Origin: an uncultured Myxococcales bacterium
GTDB lineage: Bacteria; Myxococcota_A; UBA9042
Reading direction: 5' to 3'
Assembly (NCBI GenBank): GCA_903924465.1
Contig: CAIYBN010000144.1
Coordinates: 1-64,000 of the forward strand
Length of the DNA stretch: 64,000 nucleotides
The notes beneath the pieces are model-generated. The model made no database searches, was not told where the DNA came from, and saw nothing but the letters and a program-made list of their open reading frames with translations. The position numbers and the translations under genes are program-made. This document shows, in pieces, positions 44,588-53,289 of the stretch. How positions within the stretch are numbered: position 1 is the first letter of the stretch; every line of letters begins with the position of its first letter.

Positions 44588-46624
44588 ATGCTCGATAAGA
44601 TGCGCCGCCACAGCCGTTCGCCGGTCATTCAACTCATTTTCGTCACCTTGATCCTGGCGTTCATTCTGACGTTCTACTCCGGTTCCCGGCTCGCCGCGAG
44701 CTTGGCTGGTCAGGCGCCGGAGCCGATGCTCGAAGTCGCCGGCACGACGATCGACAGCGCGGAACTCGATCTCGCCATGCACCTCTCGCCCGATGCGCCG
44801 CCGCCCGGTGCGAGTGGTTTCGAGAAGCTGCAACTGCAGCAGCGCTACGAGAAGCTGCGTCTGCCCTACTCGGGTGGCGGCACGGAAATGGCGCAGTTGA
44901 CCACGCCGCAGGATCCGATCCCGGCGGTGCAACGGCAGAAAGTCGCGAATGAGCTGATTGAGTCCGTGCTGGTCGCCGCAGAAGCGAAGAAGCTGGGTCT
45001 CGCGGTCAGCGACATCGAACTGAGCCGCCGCGTGATGCAGCTGGAACGCGTATTTGGCATCAGCTTTCGCGATGAAAATGGCCAATACGATCCCAAAAAG
45101 TACGACACTTTCGTGCGGTTCTCGCTGGGCTCGACCAAGTCCTTGCTCGAAGACCTGCTGCGCCGGGAAATCCTGCGTGACAAGGTCGCGCAGATCGTCG
45201 TGGGTGGCATTCAACTGACGCCGGCGGAGCTCGACGCGCTGGTGGCCAGCGATGCCAAGCGCACGCATCTGGAATTCGTCGCGCTGGATGCGGAAACGAT
45301 CGCGGGCGCGCTCACGGTGACAGACGCGGATGCGGACGCTTGGGCGGCGGCGCACGAAAAAGAGATCACGGCGGCGTATGAAGCCAAGGCCGACGAGTAC
45401 AAAGTGCCGGATCGCTGGAATGTGCATGGAATTCTCATTGCCGCGCCGTCCAAGGAAGGCGTGCCGGACGACAAGAAAGCCGACGTGGACGGCCAGTGGG
45501 CCGAGAAGAAGAAGGCCGCGGAAGCCGTGAAGGCGGATCTGGACAAGGCGTGGAATGGCGAGACGCCGCTCGATGCCGTCGCGGCCGAAGGCGAGGATGC
45601 GCCGAAGGGCGAGGCCAAAAAGGCGACCGAACTGCAGGGCGAGGAGAAGGCCAAGCGCCTGGCGGCGTTCTTCGCCAAGACGGCGACCGAAAAGAGTGAA
45701 CACAACATGACCAAGGACAGCGGCGGCTTGTTCGTCGATGACCTGAGCGCGGAAGCACTGACCCGTTCGCCGTTTGGCGCGGAAGTGGCCAAAGCGGTGG
45801 CGGGGACGGAGCCCGGCAAGCTGGTCGGCCCGGTGGAAGCGCCGAATGGCTGGTGGCTGCTGTCGGTGGACAAGAAGCTGGCGGGCAAGACGACGGCGCT
45901 CGATGCGACGGTCAAGCGTGCCCTGGCGACGAACCTGATTCGGACCGAACGGGCTGCTGCGGAATTGGACAAGATGGCGCAGAGCGTGCAGGCGGCCGCT
46001 GAAGCGACACCGACGTCCCCGCTGGCCGATGTCGTCAAGAAGTGGAATCTGGCGCACGGCGGCAAGGAAGACGGCCCGCTGCACGCGGCCGATACGCCGC
46101 CGTTGGGCAAGTCGCCGATGGAAGCGCTGAACGGCGGTATGGAGGCGATGCTCGGCCTGCCGCCGAAGTCCGACGATCCGAACGACATCCCCGGGATTGG
46201 CAAGAACGCGGAGATCGCGGCGGCGGCGGCGAAGCTGAAGTCGGATGCGCCGGTCGCCAAGCAGATCTTCAAGTCGGAAGATGGCAAGACCCGCTACGTG
46301 GTGCGCCGCGGCAACGATGCGGTCAAGCAGACGCCGGAAGCGGATGCCAAGGTCAAGGATTCGCTGGGCCGCATGCTCACCCAGTCGCGCCGCGTGGAAG
46401 CGTGGCATGGCTACGTCAAGAAGTTGCTGTTGGCTGCGGACGCGGGCAAGCAGATCAAGTTCCTGCCGGAGTTCAAGGCGGCCGTGGATCAGGAAAAGAC
46501 CCGCTTTGAGACAGCCGCCAAGCGCGCCGCGGAAAAGACCGGCGATGAAGCACCGGCGCCGGGTGGCCTGAACGTCGAAATCGGCGGCAAGCCCGTGCAT
46601 GTCGAGACCGCGCCCGCCAAGTAA
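44588..46624 (+). CDS. ppiD: PpiD-like membrane-anchored peptidyl-prolyl isomerase
   Basis: The 678-residue protein has one N-terminal membrane helix (~residues 13-36), a SurA-type chaperone domain (~55-250) and a parvulin-like segment (N-V-H-G-I-L-I...; D-S-G-G-L-F...; V-A-G-T-E-P-G-K-L-V-G-P-V) interrupted by a charged Lys/Glu-rich insertion. A long helical tail follows. PpiD helps newly exported outer-membrane and periplasmic proteins fold at the Sec exit. Start 44588 follows GGAGCGA; the frame is open upstream without a good start. Its end overlaps uvrC by 26 bases. The parvulin catalytic residues are not all evident, so it may act mainly as a chaperone. Confidence 0.85.
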   Translation: MLDKMRRHSRSPVIQLIFVTLILAFILTFYSGSRLAASLAGQAPEPMLEVAGTTIDSAELDLAMHLSPDAPPPGASGFEKLQLQQRYEKLRLPYSGGGTEMAQLTTPQDPIPAVQRQKVANELIESVLVAAEAKKLGLAVSDIELSRRVMQLERVFGISFRDENGQYDPKKYDTFVRFSLGSTKSLLEDLLRREILRDKVAQIVVGGIQLTPAELDALVASDAKRTHLEFVALDAETIAGALTVTDADADAWAAAHEKEITAAYEAKADEYKVPDRWNVHGILIAAPSKEGVPDDKKADVDGQWAEKKKAAEAVKADLDKAWNGETPLDAVAAEGEDAPKGEAKKATELQGEEKAKRLAAFFAKTATEKSEHNMTKDSGGLFVDDLSAEALTRSPFGAEVAKAVAGTEPGKLVGPVEAPNGWWLLSVDKKLAGKTTALDATVKRALATNLIRTERAAAELDKMAQSVQAAAEATPTSPLADVVKKWNLAHGGKEDGPLHAADTPPLGKSPMEALNGGMEAMLGLPPKSDDPNDIPGIGKNAEIAAAAAKLKSDAPVAKQIFKSEDGKTRYVVRRGNDAVKQTPEADAKVKDSLGRMLTQSRRVEAWHGYVKKLLLAADAGKQIKFLPEFKAAVDQEKTRFETAAKRAAEKTGDEAPAPGGLNVEIGGKPVHVETAPAK

Positions 46625-48629
46625 TTCGCCCGACGCGCCAAGCGCGGAGTCCGCCGAAACATGGCTGGACGCCGAGTTTGACGCGCTGCAGGATGCGCCA
46701 GAACCTTACGAAATCACCGATGAATCGGTTCGACCCGGTACCGTCGCCGATCCGGTGACTCGGCATTTTGATTTCGATGAACGCTGCAAAGCCGCGCCGG
46801 ATCGTCCGGGCTGCTACCTGATGATCGACCGCCACGGCGTCATCTGCTACGTCGGCAAGGCGACGAGCCTGCGCAACCGGCTGCGGCAGTACGCCAGCGG
46901 CCAGGACGAGCGCTTCTTCGTGCACCTGCTGGACCGCGTGCTGGGCGACATCGAGTTCGTCATCACGCCGACGGAAAAAGACGCGCTGCTGCTGGAAAAC
47001 GAGCTGATCAAGAAGCATCAGCCGCGCTTCAACGTGCGCCTGAAGGATGACAAGCGGTTCCTGCACCTGCGGCTGGACAGCAACCAGAACTATCCGCGCT
47101 TGCAGGTGGTGCGGCGGCCAGCCGAGGACAAAGCACAGTATTTCGGCCCGTACGCGTCGGCCAGTTCGGCGCGCGCGACGTTGGCGCAGATCAACCGCCA
47201 TTTCCAGCTGCGGACGTGCCCGGACAGCGCCTTCAAAAACCGCACGCGGCCGTGCCTGGAGTTTCAAATCCACCGCTGCATGGGACCCTGCGTGCTGCCG
47301 GTCGACGTGGACGTGTACCACCAGCATGTCCGCGACGTGGCGCTGTTTCTGTCCGGGCGGCGCAGCGAGCTGTTGGGGCGGCTGAAGAAGCGCATGGCGG
47401 ATGCCGCGGAAGGCGAGGAGTTCGAGCGTGCGGGCCGGTACCGCGATCAGATCCAGGCGATCGAGACAAGCCTGGAACAGCAGCATGTGTCCCTGTTGGG
47501 TCGCCGCAAGTCGATTGATGCCGTGGGCCTGTACCGCGAAGGGGCGAAAATCGCCGTAACGGTGCTGACGTTCCGCGAAGGCGTGCTGCTGGGCAGCCAA
47601 GGCTACGTGCTGCGCGACCAGGAGTTCCCGGATGCGGAAGTGCTGGAGGGATTCCTGCTGCAGCTCTATGAGCGCGGCCAGCCGGTGCCCGATGAGCTGC
47701 TGCTGCCGCTGGTGATCGACGGCGAGGACGCGCTGGCCGAATGGCTGACGGACCAGCGCAAGTTGCAGGCGGCGCTGCTGGGTGAGTCGGCGGCGCGGGC
47801 GCAGGTGGAAATCCGCGATCCGCAGCGGGGGCTGTTGTCGAAGCTGGTCGAGATGGCGACGGACAATGCGCGGCAGACCTTTGAGGACCGCGTGCGCGCT
47901 TCGGCCAAGGCGGAGCATACGCTGCTGGGCTTGCAGAAGAAGTTGCACCTGCAGCGGCTGCCACGGCGCATCGAGTGCTACGACATTTCCAACATTTCTG
48001 GCACCGATCCGGTCGGCTCCATGGTCGTGTTCATCGACGGCGAGCCAGCCAACCAGGAGTACCGGCGCTACAAGATTCGCACGCAAGACACGCCGAACGA
48101 TTTTGCCATGATGTACGAAGTGCTGTCGCGGCGGATCGCCAACGCGCAGGACGGCCGCAGCCCGTGGCCGGATTTGATCGTCATCGACGGCGGCAAGGGA
48201 CAGCTCGGCATGGCGCAAGCGGCGCTGCAGGACCTGGGGGTGCAAGGCGTAGAGCTGTGCGGGCTGGCCAAAGCGCGGACGCAGGAAAGCGACGACACCG
48301 GGCCCAGCGTGTCGAGCCCGGAGCGGGTGTTCCGGCCGGGCGTGAAGAACGCCATCGTGATGCCGCAGAACTCGAACGAAGTGTATTTGCTGACCCGCCT
48401 GCGCGACGAGGCGCACCGCTTTGCAATCACGTTCCACCGCGAGCGCCGTGACAAGCGGGTGTTGCAGAGCTGGCTGGACAAGGTCGTGGGACTGGGGCCG
48501 GCGCGCAAGAAGGCGCTGCTGCTGGCGTTCGGCTCCTTGACGGCGGTGAAAGAGGCGGACGAGACCGCGCTGGCCGCGGTGGTCGGTCCGGCCTTGGCGC
48601 GCAAGATCGCGATCGTCAGCGGTCGTTGA
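46599..48629 (+). CDS. uvrC: Excinuclease ABC subunit C
   Basis: The 676-residue protein is UvrC, which makes the two incisions around DNA lesions bound by UvrAB. The GIY-YIG nuclease lies at ~70-150 (G-C-Y-L-M-I-D...C-Y-V-G-K-A-T-S-L-R-N-R). A UVR helix pair (E-G-E-E-F-E-R-A-G-R-Y-R-D-Q-I) follows, then the RNase H-like nuclease (C-Y-D-I-S-N-I-S-G, D-L-I-V-I-D-G-G-K-G-Q-L, D-E-A-H-R-F-A-I) and C-terminal helix-hairpin-helix motifs. The N-terminus is about 55-60 residues longer than usual. The ATG lies inside the PpiD gene; a GTG at 46755 would give a standard-length protein. Confidence 0.95.
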   Translation: MSRPRPPSNSPDAPSAESAETWLDAEFDALQDAPEPYEITDESVRPGTVADPVTRHFDFDERCKAAPDRPGCYLMIDRHGVICYVGKATSLRNRLRQYASGQDERFFVHLLDRVLGDIEFVITPTEKDALLLENELIKKHQPRFNVRLKDDKRFLHLRLDSNQNYPRLQVVRRPAEDKAQYFGPYASASSARATLAQINRHFQLRTCPDSAFKNRTRPCLEFQIHRCMGPCVLPVDVDVYHQHVRDVALFLSGRRSELLGRLKKRMADAAEGEEFERAGRYRDQIQAIETSLEQQHVSLLGRRKSIDAVGLYREGAKIAVTVLTFREGVLLGSQGYVLRDQEFPDAEVLEGFLLQLYERGQPVPDELLLPLVIDGEDALAEWLTDQRKLQAALLGESAARAQVEIRDPQRGLLSKLVEMATDNARQTFEDRVRASAKAEHTLLGLQKKLHLQRLPRRIECYDISNISGTDPVGSMVVFIDGEPANQEYRRYKIRTQDTPNDFAMMYEVLSRRIANAQDGRSPWPDLIVIDGGKGQLGMAQAALQDLGVQGVELCGLAKARTQESDDTGPSVSSPERVFRPGVKNAIVMPQNSNEVYLLTRLRDEAHRFAITFHRERRDKRVLQSWLDKVVGLGPARKKALLLAFGSLTAVKEADETALAAVVGPALARKIAIVSGR

Positions 48630-48731
48630 CTCAGGCCCGCAAGGGATCGGTCGCCAAGTCCACCGACTCGCGCGCAGCGCCATCCTGCGCTACGCTTGCG
48701 CCCCGCGCCCCCACGCGCACAGGTGTTCGGC

Positions 48732-50222
48732 TTGGCTGTCACGACCTCGCATTACCAGATTGTCATCATCGGCACCGATCTGGCCGGACTGGTGTTCGGT
48801 GCGCTGTGCGCCAAGCGCGGCTATCGCGTGCTGGTCATCGGCCAGGGCAGTCAGGGCGTCCTGTACGAACACCAGGGCTACACGATGTGCCGGCGCATCG
48901 AGATGCCGCATGGTCTGACGAGCCCGCCGATCAAGCGGGTGTTTGACGAGCTGAGCCTGGGGCTGGAGCTGCGCAATCTGCCGAAAGCGCTGGACCCGGC
49001 GTTCCAAGTGGTGCTACCGAAGGCGCGCATCAATGTGTCCACCAACACCAAGCTCTTCGAGCGCGAGCTGAAGCGCGAGTTTCCGGGCGTCGAGGACGAG
49101 ATCAGCTATTTCTTCAAGCGCGTGGCGGAAATCGACGCCGACGTCGAAGAAGTCCTGAAGCTGCGGCCCAATTTGCCGCCGACCGGCGTGGTCGAAACCT
49201 TCCAGTTTCGCCGTCTGGTCAAGCGTTTTCCGTTCCTGGACGACGAATGGGCCATCGAAGATCCGCTCATCCGCTTTGTTCACGGCCACCCGTTTCGCGC
49301 CTTCATGAACGCGCCATTCCGTTTTGTTTCCGGGATGTTGCCGGCACGTCCCTATCCGGCCACGTTCGTGCGCGCGGTCACTGAGCTGTGCAAGGGCACC
49401 GCGTCGTTTGACCATGGCCCCAACGCGCTGCGGCAGATGTTCCTCGGCCTGATCAGCGCGGCCGGCGATTTCAAGCCCAAGGACATGGTCGCGCAAATCG
49501 ACATTTCCCGCGGCAAAGCGGCGAGTGTGACGTTGCGCGATCGCCGGCAGGTCATCGGCTGCGATCTGCTGGTGTGCAACATGGATCCCAAGCGGTTCTT
49601 CCAGCTGATTCCGCAGGAGCAGCAGAACGAGGAATTCCACCATCAGATTCATACGCTCCAGCCGGTCTACTACACGCTGGTCGGCAATTTTGTCGTGCGC
49701 GCGCGCGCCATTCCGGAGGCGATGGCCAAGCACGTGTTTGCCATCGGCGATCCATCGCAGCCGCTGGAAGAGGACAATTGCATCCATATGGCGCGTGACA
49801 TCGATACCGCGGCGGGCACGGATGACCGCGAAGTGCGGCTGATTACCGCGGCGATGCGCGTGCCCATTCACGCGACGTCGGGCGGCGCGCGATCGGCCAC
49901 GGTCTTGCTGGACAAGCTGCAGCGGCGGGTCGAGGAGACGATTCCGTTTCTTTCCGAGCACTTGTTGGCGCGGCACACGCCTTGGCTCAAAGCCGAAGAC
50001 GGCGATGAGGACATTGACCCGACCGAGCTGCAGCCGTGCTACGGCGAGGCGATTCCGCACACGCTGGGGACGAGTCCAGTGGCGACGACGACGGGTTATC
50101 GCAACATTCTCGTCGGCGGTGATGCGTCTTTTTGCGGACTTGGTCATGATGGGCCGTACGTCGCGGCGCTGAACCTGTTCGCCCAAGCGACCGAGCGCGT
50201 GCCGCTCAAGTCGGGATTCTAG
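48732..50222 (+). CDS. FAD-dependent oxidoreductase of the phytoene desaturase/carotenoid isomerase type
   Basis: The protein (~496 residues) begins with a dinucleotide-binding fold (I-V-I-I-G-T-D-L-A-G-L...L-V-I-G-Q-G) in which the usual first glycines are slightly altered. It ends with the flavin-binding G-D-A-S-F-C-G-L-G segment found in NAD(P)/FAD oxidoreductases of the phytoene-desaturase and amine-oxidase group. There is no ATG near the N-terminus. I chose TTG 48732 behind AGGTG; TTG 48696 and GTG 48723 are alternatives. The TolC-like gene begins on the base after its stop, so it is in an operon with envelope transport genes, which suggests a lipid or terpenoid substrate. Confidence 0.8.
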   Translation: MAVTTSHYQIVIIGTDLAGLVFGALCAKRGYRVLVIGQGSQGVLYEHQGYTMCRRIEMPHGLTSPPIKRVFDELSLGLELRNLPKALDPAFQVVLPKARINVSTNTKLFERELKREFPGVEDEISYFFKRVAEIDADVEEVLKLRPNLPPTGVVETFQFRRLVKRFPFLDDEWAIEDPLIRFVHGHPFRAFMNAPFRFVSGMLPARPYPATFVRAVTELCKGTASFDHGPNALRQMFLGLISAAGDFKPKDMVAQIDISRGKAASVTLRDRRQVIGCDLLVCNMDPKRFFQLIPQEQQNEEFHHQIHTLQPVYYTLVGNFVVRARAIPEAMAKHVFAIGDPSQPLEEDNCIHMARDIDTAAGTDDREVRLITAAMRVPIHATSGGARSATVLLDKLQRRVEETIPFLSEHLLARHTPWLKAEDGDEDIDPTELQPCYGEAIPHTLGTSPVATTTGYRNILVGGDASFCGLGHDGPYVAALNLFAQATERVPLKSGF

Positions 50223-51647
50223 ATGAAGTGGATGTTGTTTCTGATGTCGCTGTGGATCGCGGCGCCGGCGTGGTCGGAGCAGCCGGTGACGCTGCCCGCC
50301 GAGGTGAGCCGGTCGGCCGATGGCCAGCAGGTGCTGCGCTGCACCTACGAGCAGTGCGTCGCGCGCGCGTTGGCGCGATCGCCGCTGATTGCCGCGGCGG
50401 GCAAGAGCCTCGACCTGTACGAGGCCATGCAGCGTGAGGCCAAGTCGACGCAATATCCCAAGCTGGAGTGGACGGCGTTCGGCTCCGGGATTCCCAGCTT
50501 GAAGTCAGGCACCACCGGCGCGTATGTCTGGGACTACGATGTGACGGGCACGTGGAAGCCCCTGATGCTGACGCAGTTTTCGGTCGTCCAGCCGCTGTGG
50601 ACGTTTGGCAAGATCGACGCGCTGAAGCGCTTGGCGGCCCAAGGCGTGGAGATCGGCCAGGCGACCAACAAGATCGCTGCGGATGAGATGCGCTACCAGA
50701 TTGCGCGGGCCTGGTGGGGTCTGGTCATGGTCGAGCAGATGGACGACATGATTCGCGACGGCAAACGGCGGTTCCTGGAGGAAAAAGAGCGGCAGGAGCG
50801 CTTGCGCGACACCGCGGACGACAAGTTCAATCAAAGCGACTTGATGAAAATCAACATTTATTACGCGGACTTTGAAGACAAGATTCGTCAGGCGGAACGC
50901 GGTCGGCAGCAGGCGATGGACGGCCTGCGGATGGCGATGGCGGAATCCGCTGACGTGCAGGTCGCGCCGGACGTGGAGGCGTTCAAGCCGCTGGAATTCC
51001 CGGTGCTGCCGGTGGAAACGTACGAACTGTTGGCGCTGGCGAATGCGCCAAAACTGCTGGCATTTCGCCACGGTGTCGCCGCGCGCGTCGAGCAGGTGGC
51101 GCTGGCCAGAAACAATACGCTGCCAGACATCGGCTTGGTCGCCAGAGTGGCCGGCACATGGTCGCGAAATGACTCGGTCACGACCGGTTCTCTGGGCGCC
51201 ATCCCGAGCACCGGCTTCGACTTCGGCGGCGGCATCGCAGTGCGCTGGAGCCTCGATATTGGCCGCCTTTTGGCGCAAATCGATCAGGCCAAGGTGCAGG
51301 CCGAACAAGCGCAGCTGGCGGAAACCGGCGAGCGCGAGAAGACCCGCATGGAGGTGCGCCAGCTCTACCGCGAAATGGTCGACTGGCGGGCGATGGTCGC
51401 GGTGCATGACAAGGCCCGAACGTCGGCTCAGGGCTGGCTGAATGCGACGATGCAGACCTACGACGACGGCTTTGAAAGCGACTACAATGAAGTGTTGCGG
51501 GCGATTGAAGCCTATTATCGGCGGCGCTTGACGTGGCAGGACGCGATCTACAATTACAACGTGGCCGTTGCGGCGCTATCGCGTGCGGTGGGCATGGATG
51601 TGACGCAAGTCAGGCAGGTTCCGGACGCGAACGCGGCACCGAATTGA
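50223..51647 (+). CDS. TolC-like outer-membrane efflux protein
   Basis: The 474-residue protein has a Sec signal peptide (residues 1-18, ending A-W-S) and two long helical, coiled-coil-like repeats separated by short beta segments, the layout of TolC/OEP channels. Recognisable parts are Q-P-L-W-T-F-G-K-I near residue 120, Y-Q-I-A-R-A-W-W-G and the second-repeat V-R-W-S-L-D-I-G-R-L-L-A-Q-I. Such trimers form exit ducts through the outer membrane. It follows the FAD oxidoreductase with no gap and precedes an MlaC-like gene. No inner-membrane pump or adaptor gene is in the window. Confidence 0.88.
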   Translation: MKWMLFLMSLWIAAPAWSEQPVTLPAEVSRSADGQQVLRCTYEQCVARALARSPLIAAAGKSLDLYEAMQREAKSTQYPKLEWTAFGSGIPSLKSGTTGAYVWDYDVTGTWKPLMLTQFSVVQPLWTFGKIDALKRLAAQGVEIGQATNKIAADEMRYQIARAWWGLVMVEQMDDMIRDGKRRFLEEKERQERLRDTADDKFNQSDLMKINIYYADFEDKIRQAERGRQQAMDGLRMAMAESADVQVAPDVEAFKPLEFPVLPVETYELLALANAPKLLAFRHGVAARVEQVALARNNTLPDIGLVARVAGTWSRNDSVTTGSLGAIPSTGFDFGGGIAVRWSLDIGRLLAQIDQAKVQAEQAQLAETGEREKTRMEVRQLYREMVDWRAMVAVHDKARTSAQGWLNATMQTYDDGFESDYNEVLRAIEAYYRRRLTWQDAIYNYNVAVAALSRAVGMDVTQVRQVPDANAAPN

Positions 51648-51707
51648 ATGATTTGAAGCGTCCGCGCGTTATGGAAACGAGGCGCTGGAGCGCCGGGTGA
51701 TAACGAA

Positions 51708-52388
51708 ATGAATGGCAAGACGTTGCATACGATGGTTCTGACGCTTTCCCTGATCGCCACGCCGGCGTTCGCCAAGGCCAAGCAGCCAGCGGCGCCAGCG
51801 CCCACGCGCGAGGAAATGCAGCATGTGCCGGCAGACCGCGGTCACACGGCGCCTGAAGCGAAGCCAACGGTCGCACCACAGTCGTTTGTCGAAGGCCTGT
51901 ACGACCGCATGAATACGCTGTCGAAGGCATCGCCAACGCTGGATGCGCTGCACGGCAAGATCGGTGAGGAACTGAAGTTGATTGTCGACTACCCGGAAAT
52001 GTCCAAGCTTGCGCTGGGCACGAAGTGGGCGGAAATCGACGATGCGCAGCGCAAGGAATTTGTCGGCTACCTGACCGGCATGGTCCTGAACACCTACGTC
52101 AAGCGCTTCAAGCCAGGTCAGGCGATCGAGATTCACTACGGCGTCGCGCCCAAGGTGCTGCCGGATGAACGCGTGCAGGTGGCGAGCACGATCACGGTTG
52201 GCAAGGTCACGGCGGAAGTGCACTACGCGCTGCGGCCGGCGCAGGGACGGTGGTGGATTTATGACATCGTCGTCGACGATGCGAGCCAAGTGCAGACCTA
52301 CCGGCAGTCGTTCAAGAAGATCCTGGACAAGGAAGGCTGGGCGGGGCTGATGACGCGGATGAAGAAAGCGGCTGAGAAGAAAGTGTGA
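51708..52388 (+). CDS. MlaC/Ttg2D-like periplasmic lipid-binding protein
   Basis: The 226-residue protein has a signal peptide (residues 1-22, ending A-F-A) and a Pro-rich stretch. A domain typical of MlaC then follows: F-V-E-G-L-Y, P-E-M-S-K-L-A-L-G-T-K-W, Q-R-K-E-F-V and W-W-I-Y-D-I-V-V-D-D-A-S. MlaC carries phospholipids between the inner and outer membranes; related proteins serve hopanoid or terpenoid transport. The other Mla genes are absent here. Its stop overlaps the GTG of the next gene (GTGA), so the two are translationally coupled. Confidence 0.88.
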   Translation: MNGKTLHTMVLTLSLIATPAFAKAKQPAAPAPTREEMQHVPADRGHTAPEAKPTVAPQSFVEGLYDRMNTLSKASPTLDALHGKIGEELKLIVDYPEMSKLALGTKWAEIDDAQRKEFVGYLTGMVLNTYVKRFKPGQAIEIHYGVAPKVLPDERVQVASTITVGKVTAEVHYALRPAQGRWWIYDIVVDDASQVQTYRQSFKKILDKEGWAGLMTRMKKAAEKKV

Positions 52389-53269
52389 CGAAATCCCTCG
52401 CGCCCGCGGCGCTGCTGGCAACTTGGCTTCTGTGCTGCGGTTTTGGTCCCTATCGACCACCCGGTGTGGGTGCCTTTGCGCTGGGTCAAGGCGATGCCGT
52501 GCTGGCGACCGGCGTAGGCACCGTGGCGCTGTATGCCAATCCCGCCAACATGGCGATGATCAAACGACAAACGTTGGACACCGGCGTAAGCCGCGATCCG
52601 AAGGCCGGCACATCGTCGCTCGCCATCGGCGGCGTGGATGGCACGTCCAGTTGGGGCCTGTCCGCGGGCCTCGGCTACAGCTACGACGTCAACTGGGGCG
52701 TCGACTCGCCACAGCGCGCGATGCACGACCTGCGCTTTGGCCTCGCCGCCGCCGTAGAATCCGACGCCGGACGCGTGATGATCGGCGCATCCGGGCGCTA
52801 CATGAACGGCGACGTGGTGACGAGTGGCCAGCACCTCGAAGGATTCGGCACCGACATCGGCGTGGGCGCGGCGCTCTCCAATTTTCGCGCCGGCCTCGTT
52901 TTGCGCAACGCCTTGCGCGTCGACAACGCTGAAACTCCGCGACGGGTCGCAGCTGGCCTCGGCTGGGTCAACGACCACTTTCTCGTCGACGGCGACGCCG
53001 CATGGGGCTTGGACAGCTACTCCGGCGCGTCCTATCGCGTTGGCGTCGGCGTGCAACCGGGCGACGAAGGATTCCAGGCGCGCGCCGGCTACGCGTTCGA
53101 CCAGACCGTCCCGCTGGAAGCGACACGGCACTTCGTTTCCCTCGGCGTCTCCTGGCGCACGCCAACGTTTTCCATCGACCTGAGCGGGGCGCTGAACGTC
53201 GTGCGACCGGAAGAGACGCTCGTCGCACTCGGTGTCGGCTGGGTCTTTCCGGTCGCCGAAGAGAACTGA
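52385..53269 (+). CDS. PorV/UPF0164-like outer-membrane barrel protein
   Basis: The 294-residue protein begins with a signal peptide, possibly with a lipobox-like L-L-C-C. An opening segment G-A-F-A-L-G-Q-G-D-A-V-L-A...Y-A-N-P-A-N follows, like the start of PorV/UPF0164/FadL-style barrels. Alternating amphipathic strands continue to the C-terminus. The GTG start overlaps the MlaC-like stop (GTGA). As the last gene of the operon it could be the outer-membrane acceptor for lipids handed over by the MlaC-like protein; that is inference from order. Confidence 0.75.
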   Translation: MTKSLAPAALLATWLLCCGFGPYRPPGVGAFALGQGDAVLATGVGTVALYANPANMAMIKRQTLDTGVSRDPKAGTSSLAIGGVDGTSSWGLSAGLGYSYDVNWGVDSPQRAMHDLRFGLAAAVESDAGRVMIGASGRYMNGDVVTSGQHLEGFGTDIGVGAALSNFRAGLVLRNALRVDNAETPRRVAAGLGWVNDHFLVDGDAAWGLDSYSGASYRVGVGVQPGDEGFQARAGYAFDQTVPLEATRHFVSLGVSWRTPTFSIDLSGALNVVRPEETLVALGVGWVFPVAEEN

Positions 53270-53289
53270 AGCCGTCATCTTGCTGACGC

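Noticed and set aside
44567..48683. Minus-strand frames of 677 and 736 codons
   Set aside because: They are antisense to the ppiD-like and uvrC genes, whose motifs are clear on the plus strand.
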